A stretch of DNA of 37,705 bases, taken from NCBI GenBank assembly GCA_036406615.1, contig DASXAQ010000092.1, positions 1-37,705 on the forward strand, in the 5' to 3' direction. This DNA comes from DASXAQ01 sp036406615. Lineage in GTDB: Bacteria; Actinomycetota; UBA4738. The position numbers and the translations under genes were made by a program. Shown one piece after another: positions 23,273 through 31,498 of this stretch (position 1 is its first letter; every line of letters starts with the position of its first letter). The notes under the pieces are model-generated. The model saw nothing but the letters and a program-made list of their open reading frames with translations, was not told the origin of the DNA and did no database searches.

Positions 23273-24061
23273 ATGGACGAGACCGAACGGCCCGGCGCGG
23301 CGTCCGCGGCCGGCGACGGCGACGTGTTCGCCGAGGCGCTGTCGTTGATCGGTGGCGCGCAGGAGGCCGGCATCCCGGTCCGGCTGGTCGGCGGGCTGGC
23401 GGTGCGGTACCTCACGCCGGACTACCCACCGCGGGCGCGCGACGGCCAGGACCTGGACATGGCCTCGGTCTCGGCGCACCGCCGACCGCTGTCGGAGTTC
23501 CTGGTCGGCCGCGGGTACCAGGCCGACAAGACGTTCAACTCGCTGTACGGGCACAAGCAGCTGTACTTCGCTTCGCCGTCGGGACGAACGATCGACGTGC
23601 TGATCGACAAGCTCGAGATGAGCCACACCCTGACGTTCACCGATCGCATCGAGCGCCTGCCGCACACGCTCGACGCGCCCGACCTGCTGCTGTCGAAACT
23701 GCAGATCTTCGAACTCAACCGCAAGGACGCGCAGGACGTGATCTACCTGGCGTCGGCCTTCGAGGTCCGCGACGGCGACGAGCCCGGCACGCTTGGGCTC
23801 GGGCGCGTGTGCGCCGTGGTCGCCGAGGACTGGGGCTGGTGGCGCACCGTCACGATGAACCTGGACAAGATCCGCGCGCTGGCCGAGGGCGACGGCGCCG
23901 ACCTGGTTCCGGCCGACCGGGCGTTCGATCCGGCCGCGCAGCTTCGGCGGCTCCGCGAGGCCGCCGACGAGGCGCCGAAGAGCCTGAAGTGGAAGTTGCG
24001 CGCGAAGGTCGGGGACCGCAAGCGCTGGTACGAGCTTCCCGAGGAGACCGAGCACTACTGA
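23273..24061 (+). CDS. Nucleotidyltransferase-fold protein of unknown role
   Basis: Cytoplasmic protein of 262 aa. Residues 36-62 carry a GG motif (VRLVGGLAVRYL) followed by an acidic pair DLD (residues 60-62), the pattern of the pol-beta nucleotidyltransferase fold. Later text, LLLSKLQIFELNRKDAQDV, resembles the region after the core in AbiEii-like and related proteins. A third carboxylate may be Asp108 in GRTIDVLID. The ATG has GGAGGG upstream, inside the end of the phosphoesterase gene. Its partner enzyme would be the adjacent phosphoesterase. It could be a toxin-type or metabolic nucleotidyltransferase; I cannot decide. The stop codon is TGATG-overlapped by a 14-codon frame leading to the deacetylase gene. 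Confidence 0.78.
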   Translation: MDETERPGAASAAGDGDVFAEALSLIGGAQEAGIPVRLVGGLAVRYLTPDYPPRARDGQDLDMASVSAHRRPLSEFLVGRGYQADKTFNSLYGHKQLYFASPSGRTIDVLIDKLEMSHTLTFTDRIERLPHTLDAPDLLLSKLQIFELNRKDAQDVIYLASAFEVRDGDEPGTLGLGRVCAVVAEDWGWWRTVTMNLDKIRALAEGDGADLVPADRAFDPAAQLRRLREAADEAPKSLKWKLRAKVGDRKRWYELPEETEHY

Positions 24062-24105
24062 TGGCGCGGATCGCGCGGCCCGGCGCAGGGGAGGGACCGC
24101 GCTGA
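24061..24105 (+). CDS. 14-codon bridging frame with TGATG overlaps at both ends
   Basis: ATG at 24061 overlaps the preceding stop (TGATG, 24059-24063). The frame encodes MARIARPGAGEGPR and stops at 24103-24105, overlapping the ATG of the deacetylase gene (TGATG again). It contains the deacetylase ribosome site GGGGAGGG. It may only be a coupling device carrying ribosomes across the 43-nt gap, or chance. Confidence 0.25.
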   Translation: MARIARPGAGEGPR

Positions 24106-25172
24106 TGCGCGCCGTGTACTCGCCGCGCCACCGGTTGCACGACCCCGCCCACGAGATCCAGTACGGCGTCGCGCTGCCCATGATGGAGGTGCCTGCGCGA
24201 GCCGAGGCGATCCGCGCGGCCCTGGAGGCCGACGGCGGGTTCGACCTGAAGGATCCCGTCGAGCACGGCCGCGAGCCGATCGAGGCGGTTCACGATCCGG
24301 AGATGGTGGCGTTCCTGGAGACGTTCTGGAGCCGGTGGCGCGCCGAACACGTCCAGGACGAAGCGTATCCGGACACGGTGCTGCACCCAGCGCTCCGCGA
24401 GGGGATGGGGCCCGCGCCCGAGTCGGCGAGCGCCCTGGCCGGGCTCGGCCGGTGGTGCTTCGAGACGATGACCGGCGTCGTCCCGGGGTCGTACGACGCG
24501 GCGCGCTCGGCCGTCGACGTGGCCCTGACCGCGGCCGACGCGGTGCTGGACGGCGAGCGCGTCGCGTACGGCCTGTGCCGGCCGCCGGGGCACCACGCGC
24601 CCCGCGGCGCGTTCGGCGGCTACTGCTTCTTCAACAACGCGGCGATCGCCGCGCAGCACCTGGTGGAGCGGACCGGCGAGCCGGTCGCGATCCTCGACGT
24701 GGACTACCACCACGGCAACGGCACGCAGCAGATCTTCTACGGCCGCGGCGACGTCCTGTACGTCTCGCTGCACGGCGACCCGAACCGCGCCTATCCGTAC
24801 TTCGCGGGGTTCGCCGAGGAGACCGGGACCGGCGACGGGGCCGGCGCGACGCTGAACCTGCCGCTTCGCGCCGGCTGCCCCGACGAGGAGTACCTGGACG
24901 CGCTCGACCGCGGGCTCGAGGCCATCGCCGGGTTCGGCGGATCGACGGTCGTGGTGTCGCTCGGCATCGACACGTACGGGCAGGATCCCATCTGCGACTT
25001 CGCGCTCACGACGCCCGCATACCACGAGGCGGGGCGGCGGACGGCCGCGCTCGGCAGGCGCGTGCTGATCCTGCAGGAGGGCGGGTACTTCGTGCCGGCG
25101 CTCGGGCGCAACGTGGTGGAGTGGCTTCGCGGCGCCGACGGGCGCGAGCCCGCGTTCGCGAGCGGCCCGTGA
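24105..25172 (+). CDS. Histone deacetylase-family acetylpolyamine amidohydrolase
   Basis: Zinc hydrolase of 355 aa removing acetyl groups from acetylated amines. Catalytic His163/His164 (RPPGHHAPRG), zinc ligands Asp200 and His202 (DVDYHHGNGT) and Asp289 (SLGIDTYGQDP), and Tyr328 (QEGGYFVP) are all visible. The SLGIDTxxxDP form is typical of bacterial acetylpolyamine amidohydrolases rather than eukaryote-like deacetylases, and the N-terminal MRAVYSPRHRLHDP also fits. The following gene is a carbamoylputrescine amidase-like nitrilase overlapping it by 4 nt (GTGA), which supports a polyamine role. The ribosome site GGGGAGGG lies 8-10 nt upstream of the ATG. Confidence 0.9.
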   Translation: MRAVYSPRHRLHDPAHEIQYGVALPMMEVPARAEAIRAALEADGGFDLKDPVEHGREPIEAVHDPEMVAFLETFWSRWRAEHVQDEAYPDTVLHPALREGMGPAPESASALAGLGRWCFETMTGVVPGSYDAARSAVDVALTAADAVLDGERVAYGLCRPPGHHAPRGAFGGYCFFNNAAIAAQHLVERTGEPVAILDVDYHHGNGTQQIFYGRGDVLYVSLHGDPNRAYPYFAGFAEETGTGDGAGATLNLPLRAGCPDEEYLDALDRGLEAIAGFGGSTVVVSLGIDTYGQDPICDFALTTPAYHEAGRRTAALGRRVLILQEGGYFVPALGRNVVEWLRGADGREPAFASGP

Positions 25173-26023
25173 CCGAGCTGGGCACGGTTCGCGTCGGCGT
25201 CGTCCAGATGGCGATGTCCGAGTCGCGGGACGAGAACCTGGCGAAGGCGGCGGGGCTGGTTGCGGACGCCGCCGAACAGGGCGCCGCGCTCGTCGTGCTG
25301 CCGGAGCTGTTCGCCGACCGCTACTTCCCCCAGCGGATGGACGCGGCCCGCTACGCGCTGGCGGAGCCGATGGACGGGCCGCTGACGGCCGCGATTCGCG
25401 AGATGGCCGTAGCGAACGGCGTCACCCTCGTCGGCGGGCTCTACGAGCGCGCCGCGGAAGGGCTGCTGTTCAACACCTCGGTCGTCTTCGCGCCGTCCGG
25501 GGAGCAGCTCGGCCGGTATCGAAAGACGCACATCCCGCACGGGCCCGGCTACGAGGAGAAGTTCTACTTCGCGCCGGGGGACTCGGGGTTCCAGGTGGTC
25601 GACACGGGGTCGCTGCGAACGGGCCTGGCCATCTGCTGGGACCAGTGGTTCCCGGAGACCGGGCGCGCCCTGGGGCTGGCCGGCGCCGAGCTGGTGGTGT
25701 TTCCGACCGCGATCGGCGACGAGCCGACCGAGCCGGGGTTCTCGTCGCACCGGGCGTGGCGCATGGCCTGCCGCGCGCAGGCGCTGTTCAACCAGGTGTT
25801 CGTCGCCGCCGTGAACCGCACCGGGTCCGAGGAGCTGCTGACGTTCTTCGGCGGGTCGTTCGTCTGCGATCCGTGGGGGCAGGTCCTGATCGAAGCCGGC
25901 GCCGACGAGCAGGGGGCGTTCGTCGCGGACTGCGACCTGTCGTCGATCCGCAAGGCTCGCGAGCTGTTCCACTTCTACCGGGACCGTCGTCCGGAGGCGT
26001 ACCGCTCCCTGTCCGGCCCGTGA
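25169..26023 (+). CDS. aguB: N-carbamoylputrescine amidase-type nitrilase
   Basis: Carbon-nitrogen hydrolase of 284 aa, probably cleaving N-carbamoylputrescine to putrescine, CO2 and ammonia. The Glu-Lys-Cys triad is Glu46 (LPELFADRYF), Lys119 (YRKTHIPHGPGY) and Cys156 (AICWDQWFPE). The last motif and the HIPHGPGYEEKFYF stretch are characteristic of the carbamoylputrescine amidase branch. The GTG at 25169 overlaps the deacetylase stop, so the two are co-translated. The partner agmatine deiminase (AguA) is not in the window. The substrate assignment is by homology; beta-ureidopropionase-like activity is a less likely alternative. Confidence 0.9.
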   Translation: MTELGTVRVGVVQMAMSESRDENLAKAAGLVADAAEQGAALVVLPELFADRYFPQRMDAARYALAEPMDGPLTAAIREMAVANGVTLVGGLYERAAEGLLFNTSVVFAPSGEQLGRYRKTHIPHGPGYEEKFYFAPGDSGFQVVDTGSLRTGLAICWDQWFPETGRALGLAGAELVVFPTAIGDEPTEPGFSSHRAWRMACRAQALFNQVFVAAVNRTGSEELLTFFGGSFVCDPWGQVLIEAGADEQGAFVADCDLSSIRKARELFHFYRDRRPEAYRSLSGP

Positions 26024-26088
26024 CGGTCGCCGCGTGCGTGCGGCTGCCGCGACTGCGGCGCCGGCGCGCGTCGCGGCGCGCGGCGAAA

Positions 26089-26105
26089 CGTCAGGTAACC
26101 TGACG
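26089..26105. terminator. Palindrome between convergent operons, possible two-way terminator
   Basis: CGTCAGGT and ACCTGACG flank a single A (26089-26105). As RNA it gives a 7-bp stem with a TAA loop. It lies between the nitrilase stop and the stop of the last ABC gene, so it could end transcription from both sides, though it lacks T-runs. A protein-binding site is an alternative. Confidence 0.4.
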
Positions 26106-26106
26106 A

Positions 26107-26808
26107 TCAGTCCGGCCGGCGCTCCAGTTCGTGGATCAGGCCGTCACGCATGGCCAGCGCGCGGTCGACGAACTTCAGCGCCTCGGGGTTGTGGGTAGCC
26201 ATCAGGCTGCTGGTGCCCTCGCGCGCGGCCAGCCGGAACGCGGTGAACACGGCCCGGCCCCATCCTGCGTCCTGGTGGCCGGTGGGCTCGTCGGCCAGCA
26301 GCAGCCGCGGCGACAGGATCAGCGCTCGGGCAAGCGCCGCCCGCTGCTGCTCGCCGAGCGACAGCTCGTGCGGCGCGCGATCCTGGTACCCGTCCAGGCC
26401 CAGGCCGGTCAGCAGCGCCTCCACGCGGCCGGCCTGGTCCGGGCGCCCGCTCAGGCGAAGCGGTAGCTCGACGTTCTCCCGCACCGACAGATCCTCCATG
26501 AGGCCGAGGTCCTGGGGCACGACCGCGACGTCGGACCACGGCCGGTCCCCGGCAGGGACGGCGTCGTCGTGCGACCACTGGATCTCGCCGCCGTCCGGTT
26601 GCTCCCATCCGCACAGCAGGTTCAGCACGGTGGTCTTGCCCGAGCCCGACGGTCCCATCAGCGCGACCGACTCGCCGGGTCGAAGCACGAACGACGCGCC
26701 GCGCAACGCATGTACCTCCTCCGGTCCGCGCCGGTAGGACTTCGTCAGGCCGCGAACGGCAACCAGGACGTCGCGGTCGGTCCGGTCGGGAGCGGCGGGC
26801 GCCATCAT
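26107..26808 (-). CDS. MacB/LolD-type ABC transporter ATPase (second ATPase of the six-gene operon)
   Basis: Cytoplasmic ATPase of 233 aa. Walker A GPSGSGKTT, signature LSLGEQQRAALARAL, Walker B LLLADEPTGHQD and switch MATHNPEAL are all intact, so it should hydrolyse ATP. The class is that of MacB/LolD/FtsE proteins, which drive FtsX-type permeases. ATG 26808 is chosen (a second ATG follows at once) because it overlaps the stop of the preceding ATPase gene as ATGA. Having two different ATPases next to two different permeases suggests a heteromeric complex with one ATPase for each permease. It is the last gene of the operon. Confidence 0.92.
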   Translation of the reverse strand: MMAPAAPDRTDRDVLVAVRGLTKSYRRGPEEVHALRGASFVLRPGESVALMGPSGSGKTTVLNLLCGWEQPDGGEIQWSHDDAVPAGDRPWSDVAVVPQDLGLMEDLSVRENVELPLRLSGRPDQAGRVEALLTGLGLDGYQDRAPHELSLGEQQRAALARALILSPRLLLADEPTGHQDAGWGRAVFTAFRLAAREGTSSLMATHNPEALKFVDRALAMRDGLIHELERRPD

Positions 26809-27665
26809 GGGGGATCGATCCTCACGCCGTCCTCGTCGACCGTGATCACGGCGCGGCGGCCGGGGAACAGCCGAAGGGCCCCGGGCGGCAGCTGGATCCG
26901 CCCGGCGGTGTCGATGACCGACAGGGCGCGCGCCTGATGGCGCTCCGCGTCGGCCTCCGCCTCGAGCGCTCCATGGCGCAGGTACAGGGTCCGGTCGGCC
27001 GCCGCGGCCACGATCGGATCGTGGGTTGAGGACAGGAACGTGACGCCCCGCCTGGCCAAGCTTCGAACGAGCTCCATCAGCGCCTGCCCGGAGCCACTGT
27101 CGAGCTCGGCCGTCGGCTCGTCGGCGACCACGAGCGCTGGCTTGCCGATCGCGGCCGATGCCAGTGCCAGCCGCTGTTGCTCGCCGCCCGACATCTGATG
27201 GGGGCGGTGCTTCGCCCGATCGGTCAGGCCGACAACCTCCAGGAGCTCGTCGGCCTCGTTCGGATCGAAGCCGCCGCGCAGCCGGCCCGCCAGCACCAGG
27301 TGGTCGTACGCGTTCAGGTAGGGGATCAGGTTGTCGGCGGGGCGCTGGAACATGTAGCCCACGACCCGGCGCCGCACGCGGCGCCGGCGCCACGCCGGCA
27401 GCGACGAGACGTCGCGGCCGCCGATCATGACCTGCCCCGCGGTGGGGCGGTCGATCGCGGCCAGGATCCGCAGCAACGACGATTTCCCCGACCCGGACGG
27501 ACCCACGACCGCGGTGATCGCGCCCTCGGGGAACGACGCGTCGATCCCGGTCAGTGCGTTGACCTCGCCGGTCGCGGTCCAGTAGATCTTCACCAGTCCT
27601 TTGCACGAGGCCGCGTCATTCGACGACGTGGTCTCCGCGACTGCCGTGGCTTCCTCAGGTGGCAA
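26805..27665 (-). CDS. MacB/LolD-type ABC ATPase with AbrB-like C-terminal domain
   Basis: Cytoplasmic ATPase of 286 aa. Walker A GPSGSGKSS, signature MSGGEQQRLALASA, Walker B LVVADEPTAELD and switch SSTHDPIV are intact. Residues about 245-286 form an added domain beginning LSVIDTAGRIQLP and ending ITVDEDGVRIDPP, which follows the pattern of a SpoVT-AbrB beta-barrel swap half (VDxxGRIxLP ... V). I recall similar tails on some actinobacterial ATPases. The TTG at 27665 is supported by a perfect GGAGGTGAT 5 nt upstream, inside the 3' end of the permease gene; the two overlap by 11 nt. The tail could dimerise the ATPase or bind DNA or a partner. Confidence 0.9.
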   Translation of the reverse strand: MPPEEATAVAETTSSNDAASCKGLVKIYWTATGEVNALTGIDASFPEGAITAVVGPSGSGKSSLLRILAAIDRPTAGQVMIGGRDVSSLPAWRRRRVRRRVVGYMFQRPADNLIPYLNAYDHLVLAGRLRGGFDPNEADELLEVVGLTDRAKHRPHQMSGGEQQRLALASAAIGKPALVVADEPTAELDSGSGQALMELVRSLARRGVTFLSSTHDPIVAAAADRTLYLRHGALEAEADAERHQARALSVIDTAGRIQLPPGALRLFPGRRAVITVDEDGVRIDPP

Positions 27666-30399
27666 GGCGCATCACCTCCGCAACGTTGGCACGGGACGCT
27701 CGCTGCTGCACCAGCCAGGCCGATCCCAGGGTGACGATTCCCAGCGCGAGCGCGATCTCCGCGAACAGCGCGAGCGGGAGGGCGAGCTGCGCGCCCGGGG
27801 GTAGCGAGCCGAGCGGGTCCAACGGCTGGACGACCAGGGCGGCCGCCAGGATGGCGATGGCCGACCCGACGACGAAGGCCATGCCCAGCATGCACGCCAG
27901 CTCGAGCGCCACCGACGTTCGATACGCGTTGGCGCGCAGCCCCATGCGAGACGCGAGCGCGAACGACACCTGCCGGGCACGCTGCCGGGTCTGCAGGTAG
28001 AGAGCGATCCCCGCCAAGGCGAGCAACGCCGAGAGCAACCCGAGCGCCCGCAGGTAGCCGAGCGTCCACGTGATCGCCTGCAGGCGCGAGGTCTGCGCCT
28101 CGGCGGCGGCGGTGTGCACGGGGGTGATCCGCGCGCCGAACACGGAATCCGTCGACAGTGGCACGCCGGCCGCGCCCAGTTGTGGCAGGATCGTCGCGGG
28201 GTCGCCTCGCGCCCAGATCTGGGGGAGGTCGCCGGCCTCGTCCATGGTCAGCCCCGCGGCGACCATGGCCCGCGAGAGGGCCGTGGCGTTGGCGACGATC
28301 AACGTGCGGCCCGCAGACATGCCCGGGAACACGGACGTGTTCACGACCTGCCGGATCGGAATGGAGAAGCCCTGGGTCTCCAGGTGGGCCTGCGCGGGCA
28401 CGTTGCCGTTCACCACGACGACCGGGACGGGAGACCCCGCGGAGGCGGGCACCGTGAGCGCGTTCAGGATCCCGGGCAGCGATCCACCGAACCGCCCCTG
28501 CCAGTACGCCGCGCGGGCGAACGTCGATGGGTCCACCCCGAGCACGTCCACCGAATGCTCGCCGGGGCCGACGGCCACGCCGGGGATGCGCTGGACCACC
28601 GTGGCGGGCAGCACGCTGCCGCGCGGCAGTTGGGTGCCGGAGGACACGTCGACGGCGACGTCGGACCCGATCGCAACCTGACCCTTCGCCGCCGACGCGC
28701 TCTGCAAGGAGGCGGCAAGCACGCCGCCGTATACGAGCATGCCGATCGCGACCGCCGACGCCGTGACCAGCCACCCGGCGGTCGCCGGGGCTGCCGCCGC
28801 GCGGCGCACCGCCAGGAACCAGGGCGTCGAGGAGCCACCGGGCCGCAGGCGCGGCAGCAGGCGACGGAGGCCGCGGACGGCCAGGCCCGACAGCGCGGCG
28901 ACGAACAGCACGGGGAACAGGCCGACCAGGCGATCCACGTGCGGGCCGCCGGCGACGGCGCCGGCGCCGCTGTGGCGGATCTCCCACAGCGCCGCCGCCG
29001 CGATCGCCAGGGCTGGCACCTCCCACGGGATGCGCGCAGCGGTGCGGCGCAACCCGGCCCGGGTGCGGTGGCGATCCGACCGAGGCTCGCGCACCGCGGT
29101 CGCGGCCACCGTGATCGCGTACACGGCGATCCCGACCAGTGCGGCCACCGCGCTCCACCGGACGGCCGAGCGCATGGCCTGGGACGTTACGGGGCCGGTG
29201 CCGAGCGCGCCGAACAGCCCGAGCGCCAGGGCGCACCCGGCGGCAACGCCGATGGCCACCGGCAGGGCGGCCTCGATCGCAGCCCGGCCCCCCGCGCGGA
29301 TCGGGCCGACGCCCCGTGCGCGGAGCCCGCCGAACTCGGAGCGCCGCCGCGCGTATCCGTAGGCCCCTGCCAGCGCCAGGGTGAGCAGGGTCACGGCCAG
29401 CCCGGCGGTGGCCAGCGCGCCGACGGCGCCGGCGAGCTGCGTGCGCTCCGATGACGCCCGCCCGAGCAGCGCCAGCAGCCCGCTGGACGCCGACACGAAC
29501 CCGGAGCCGAGCGTCGATCGAGGGTCGGCGAAGCTCGCCTGCACCGTCCGGATCTGTGCGCCGAGCCGCTGCGCCGTCTCCAGGCTGGCGTTCGGCGTCA
29601 GGGGGTAGTCCCACATCTCGAGGCCGCTGGACGCGCTTGCGGACTCCAGCTGGAGCAACTGCGACTGCGACGTCATCGCGAACGGCGGGAGGGGGACGAA
29701 GTCTCCCTTCGACCGCGTCCAGATGTACTGATACATGGCGGACCAGTACGGCGTGAGCGGGATCGAAGACAGCGCACGGTACGTGCCCGCGACGCGAGCC
29801 GACACCGTCGCGTCGCCGGACGTGAGGAGCACGCGATCGCCGGGTTGGACGCCGATCGTGCGCGCCGTCGTGTCGGCGAGCCAGATGCCGTCATCCCCCC
29901 CGCCGCTCAGGCGCTGGATGTTGGTGCCGAACCCGGTCCGGCTGAGCGGCTGCACCGGCGCGGTGACGCCCGGGTGCGACGCGGAGGCGACCGTTGCTCC
30001 GGTCCCCAGCAGGGTGACGGTGGGAGCGCCGAGCCCACGAAGCGGAGCGGTCGTCCGGGTCAGCAGGCGCTGGCGGTACGCGATGCGGTCGGCGGTCAGC
30101 GGCCCCTCGTCGGTCACGATCAGCCCCCCGAACGCGGCCCGCGTCTCGTTCACCTGCGCGTGGAGCGCGGAGGCGCCGACGGCCGACAGGAACAGCGGCG
30201 CGGAGGACGCGACGATCCCCAGGATGAGGGCCGTCCCCATGACCGCCAGCAGCGACGCGGGGAACCGCACCAGGCGGACCGGCGCCCCCAGTGCCATGCG
30301 GACGCCTTCGGCCGCCGCACGCATCCGGGAGGCGGAGGGGGCGGGAGACGCCCCGCTCGCCGGCGGCCCCGGCGCCGGTTCGTCAGGTGGCCCAGTCAA
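27655..30399 (-). CDS. Long FtsX/MacB-type ABC permease, paralogue B
   Basis: Membrane protein of 914 aa from the TTG at 30399. That start has GAGGGGG upstream and overlaps the preceding lipoprotein gene by 17 nt; an ATG at 30324 would shorten it by 25 residues. A Pro/Ala-rich cytoplasmic tail precedes helix 1 (ASLLAVMGTALILG). A large external domain follows, then six helices around a FtsX-type region (FGGLRARGVGPIRAGG), a second external domain, and a last set of three helices with FALASRMGLRANAYRTSV. About ten helices in all. It ends NVAEVMRLAT, almost the same as the other permease (NVGELMRLAS). It belongs to the long two-FtsX-domain type in which conformational work is sent across the membrane. 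Confidence 0.9.
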   Translation of the reverse strand: MTGPPDEPAPGPPASGASPAPSASRMRAAAEGVRMALGAPVRLVRFPASLLAVMGTALILGIVASSAPLFLSAVGASALHAQVNETRAAFGGLIVTDEGPLTADRIAYRQRLLTRTTAPLRGLGAPTVTLLGTGATVASASHPGVTAPVQPLSRTGFGTNIQRLSGGGDDGIWLADTTARTIGVQPGDRVLLTSGDATVSARVAGTYRALSSIPLTPYWSAMYQYIWTRSKGDFVPLPPFAMTSQSQLLQLESASASSGLEMWDYPLTPNASLETAQRLGAQIRTVQASFADPRSTLGSGFVSASSGLLALLGRASSERTQLAGAVGALATAGLAVTLLTLALAGAYGYARRRSEFGGLRARGVGPIRAGGRAAIEAALPVAIGVAAGCALALGLFGALGTGPVTSQAMRSAVRWSAVAALVGIAVYAITVAATAVREPRSDRHRTRAGLRRTAARIPWEVPALAIAAAALWEIRHSGAGAVAGGPHVDRLVGLFPVLFVAALSGLAVRGLRRLLPRLRPGGSSTPWFLAVRRAAAAPATAGWLVTASAVAIGMLVYGGVLAASLQSASAAKGQVAIGSDVAVDVSSGTQLPRGSVLPATVVQRIPGVAVGPGEHSVDVLGVDPSTFARAAYWQGRFGGSLPGILNALTVPASAGSPVPVVVVNGNVPAQAHLETQGFSIPIRQVVNTSVFPGMSAGRTLIVANATALSRAMVAAGLTMDEAGDLPQIWARGDPATILPQLGAAGVPLSTDSVFGARITPVHTAAAEAQTSRLQAITWTLGYLRALGLLSALLALAGIALYLQTRQRARQVSFALASRMGLRANAYRTSVALELACMLGMAFVVGSAIAILAAALVVQPLDPLGSLPPGAQLALPLALFAEIALALGIVTLGSAWLVQQRASRANVAEVMRLAT
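27671..27679 (-). promoter_or_regulatory. Shine-Dalgarno site inside permease B gene, deciding the TTG start of the ATPase
   Basis: GGAGGTGAT on the minus strand lies 5 nt before TTG 27665 and forms codons of the permease tail AEVMR. It is one of the best ribosome sites in the window. Confidence 0.75.
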
Positions 30400-31498
30400 A
30401 GGGCACCCCCTCGATCGGAAGGGCGCCGAGCGAGCCCCCGCTCGGCGTGAGGAACCGGATGAAGTCGTTCGTCTGTCCCCAGGCGATCGCGCTGCCATCG
30501 CTCGCCCACGCGAACAGGCCGCTCGCGTAACCGGATGCCGTGCCGATCTGTCGCATCGTCTGGGACCGCGGGTCGAACACGCGAAGCTCCGTGTACGCCG
30601 TCGAGCCGGTTCGACCGAAATTCCCGAACCCGACGTCGTCGGTGAACGCGACCAGGTCGCCACGCGGCTGCCAGAGGACCTCTCCCGAGTCGACCTTCCC
30701 GAGCGCGACGACCAGGGGCGCTCCGGCCGGCGGGATCACGACGAGCGCGTGCGGCGCCTGGTTCGCCTGGCCGTTCAGGACGCTTCGCGGCTTGGCCAGG
30801 AATGCGATCCCGCCCCGTCCCCACACGATGTTGCTCCCCACGACGGGCCTGCGGATGCCGGCCGCGGCCAGCGCGTCGAGATCGCCCAGCGAGACCAGCT
30901 CGCGTGGCGCGCCGGCGCCGTCCGCCGGCAGTTCGACGATCCGGTCGCCCGTCCCCGTCAGCGTGGGGTAGGCGACCCGGCGGCCGTCGGGCGACAGGGC
31001 CGCCCCGCACGATCGCGACGCCCCGGTGGGCAACCGCTGCCAGGTCGACGGGCTCGACAGCTCCCGCAGGCCGGCCACCGTGACGAAGCCGCCGCACGCC
31101 GCGGCCATCAACCGGCCGCCGGCAATCTGGAAGAAGTCGCCGCGGATCGGTGGGGCGAGCCGTTGGGCCGGCCGCGTCGTGGACAAGGAGAACAGGGCCG
31201 GCGACCCGACGTTGCTCAGTGGAGTGAATTCCCACGGCGTGCCGTCGGGGCCCCACTGCAGCGCGGCCAGGTACGTCGTTCCCACCGGGCGCTGCATGGG
31301 GATGGCGCGCACGGTCGGCAGGTTCACGACCGCCACGTCGTTCCCGGACGACGACGAGATCAGCAACCGGCCGTGGACCCTCGGCGACGTCGAGGCGTGC
31401 GTCCCCGCCGTCGTGCCACCGCTCGTGCACGCCGAGCTGAGCAGCGCCGCGCAGGCGACCGCGGCCAGCGTGAGGCTCATCCGCGAATCACGAAGCAA
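30383..31498 (-). CDS. Propeller-like lipoprotein B of the six-gene ABC operon
   Basis: Exported lipoprotein of 371 aa. From the TTG at 31498 the signal is MLRDSRMSLTLAAV... with lipobox Cys24 (LLSSAC); a start at ATG 31480 would lose the basic residues and has no good ribosome site. The mature part has weak WD40/TolB-like units (ALSPDGRRVAYP, VLWQPRGDLVAFTDD, FAWASDGSAIAWG). It is a paralogue of the lipoprotein at 34146-35213: both have HGxxL after the linker, a paired region around AxCGGFVTVAGLRE with a later Cys, and a C-terminus ending in aromatic-Asp-Trp (FDWAT versus YDWGA). It overlaps permease A by 11 nt and permease B by 17 nt, so it is almost surely a subunit or sensor of this transporter. 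Confidence 0.88.
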   Translation of the reverse strand: MLRDSRMSLTLAAVACAALLSSACTSGGTTAGTHASTSPRVHGRLLISSSSGNDVAVVNLPTVRAIPMQRPVGTTYLAALQWGPDGTPWEFTPLSNVGSPALFSLSTTRPAQRLAPPIRGDFFQIAGGRLMAAACGGFVTVAGLRELSSPSTWQRLPTGASRSCGAALSPDGRRVAYPTLTGTGDRIVELPADGAGAPRELVSLGDLDALAAAGIRRPVVGSNIVWGRGGIAFLAKPRSVLNGQANQAPHALVVIPPAGAPLVVALGKVDSGEVLWQPRGDLVAFTDDVGFGNFGRTGSTAYTELRVFDPRSQTMRQIGTASGYASGLFAWASDGSAIAWGQTNDFIRFLTPSGGSLGALPIEGVPFDWAT

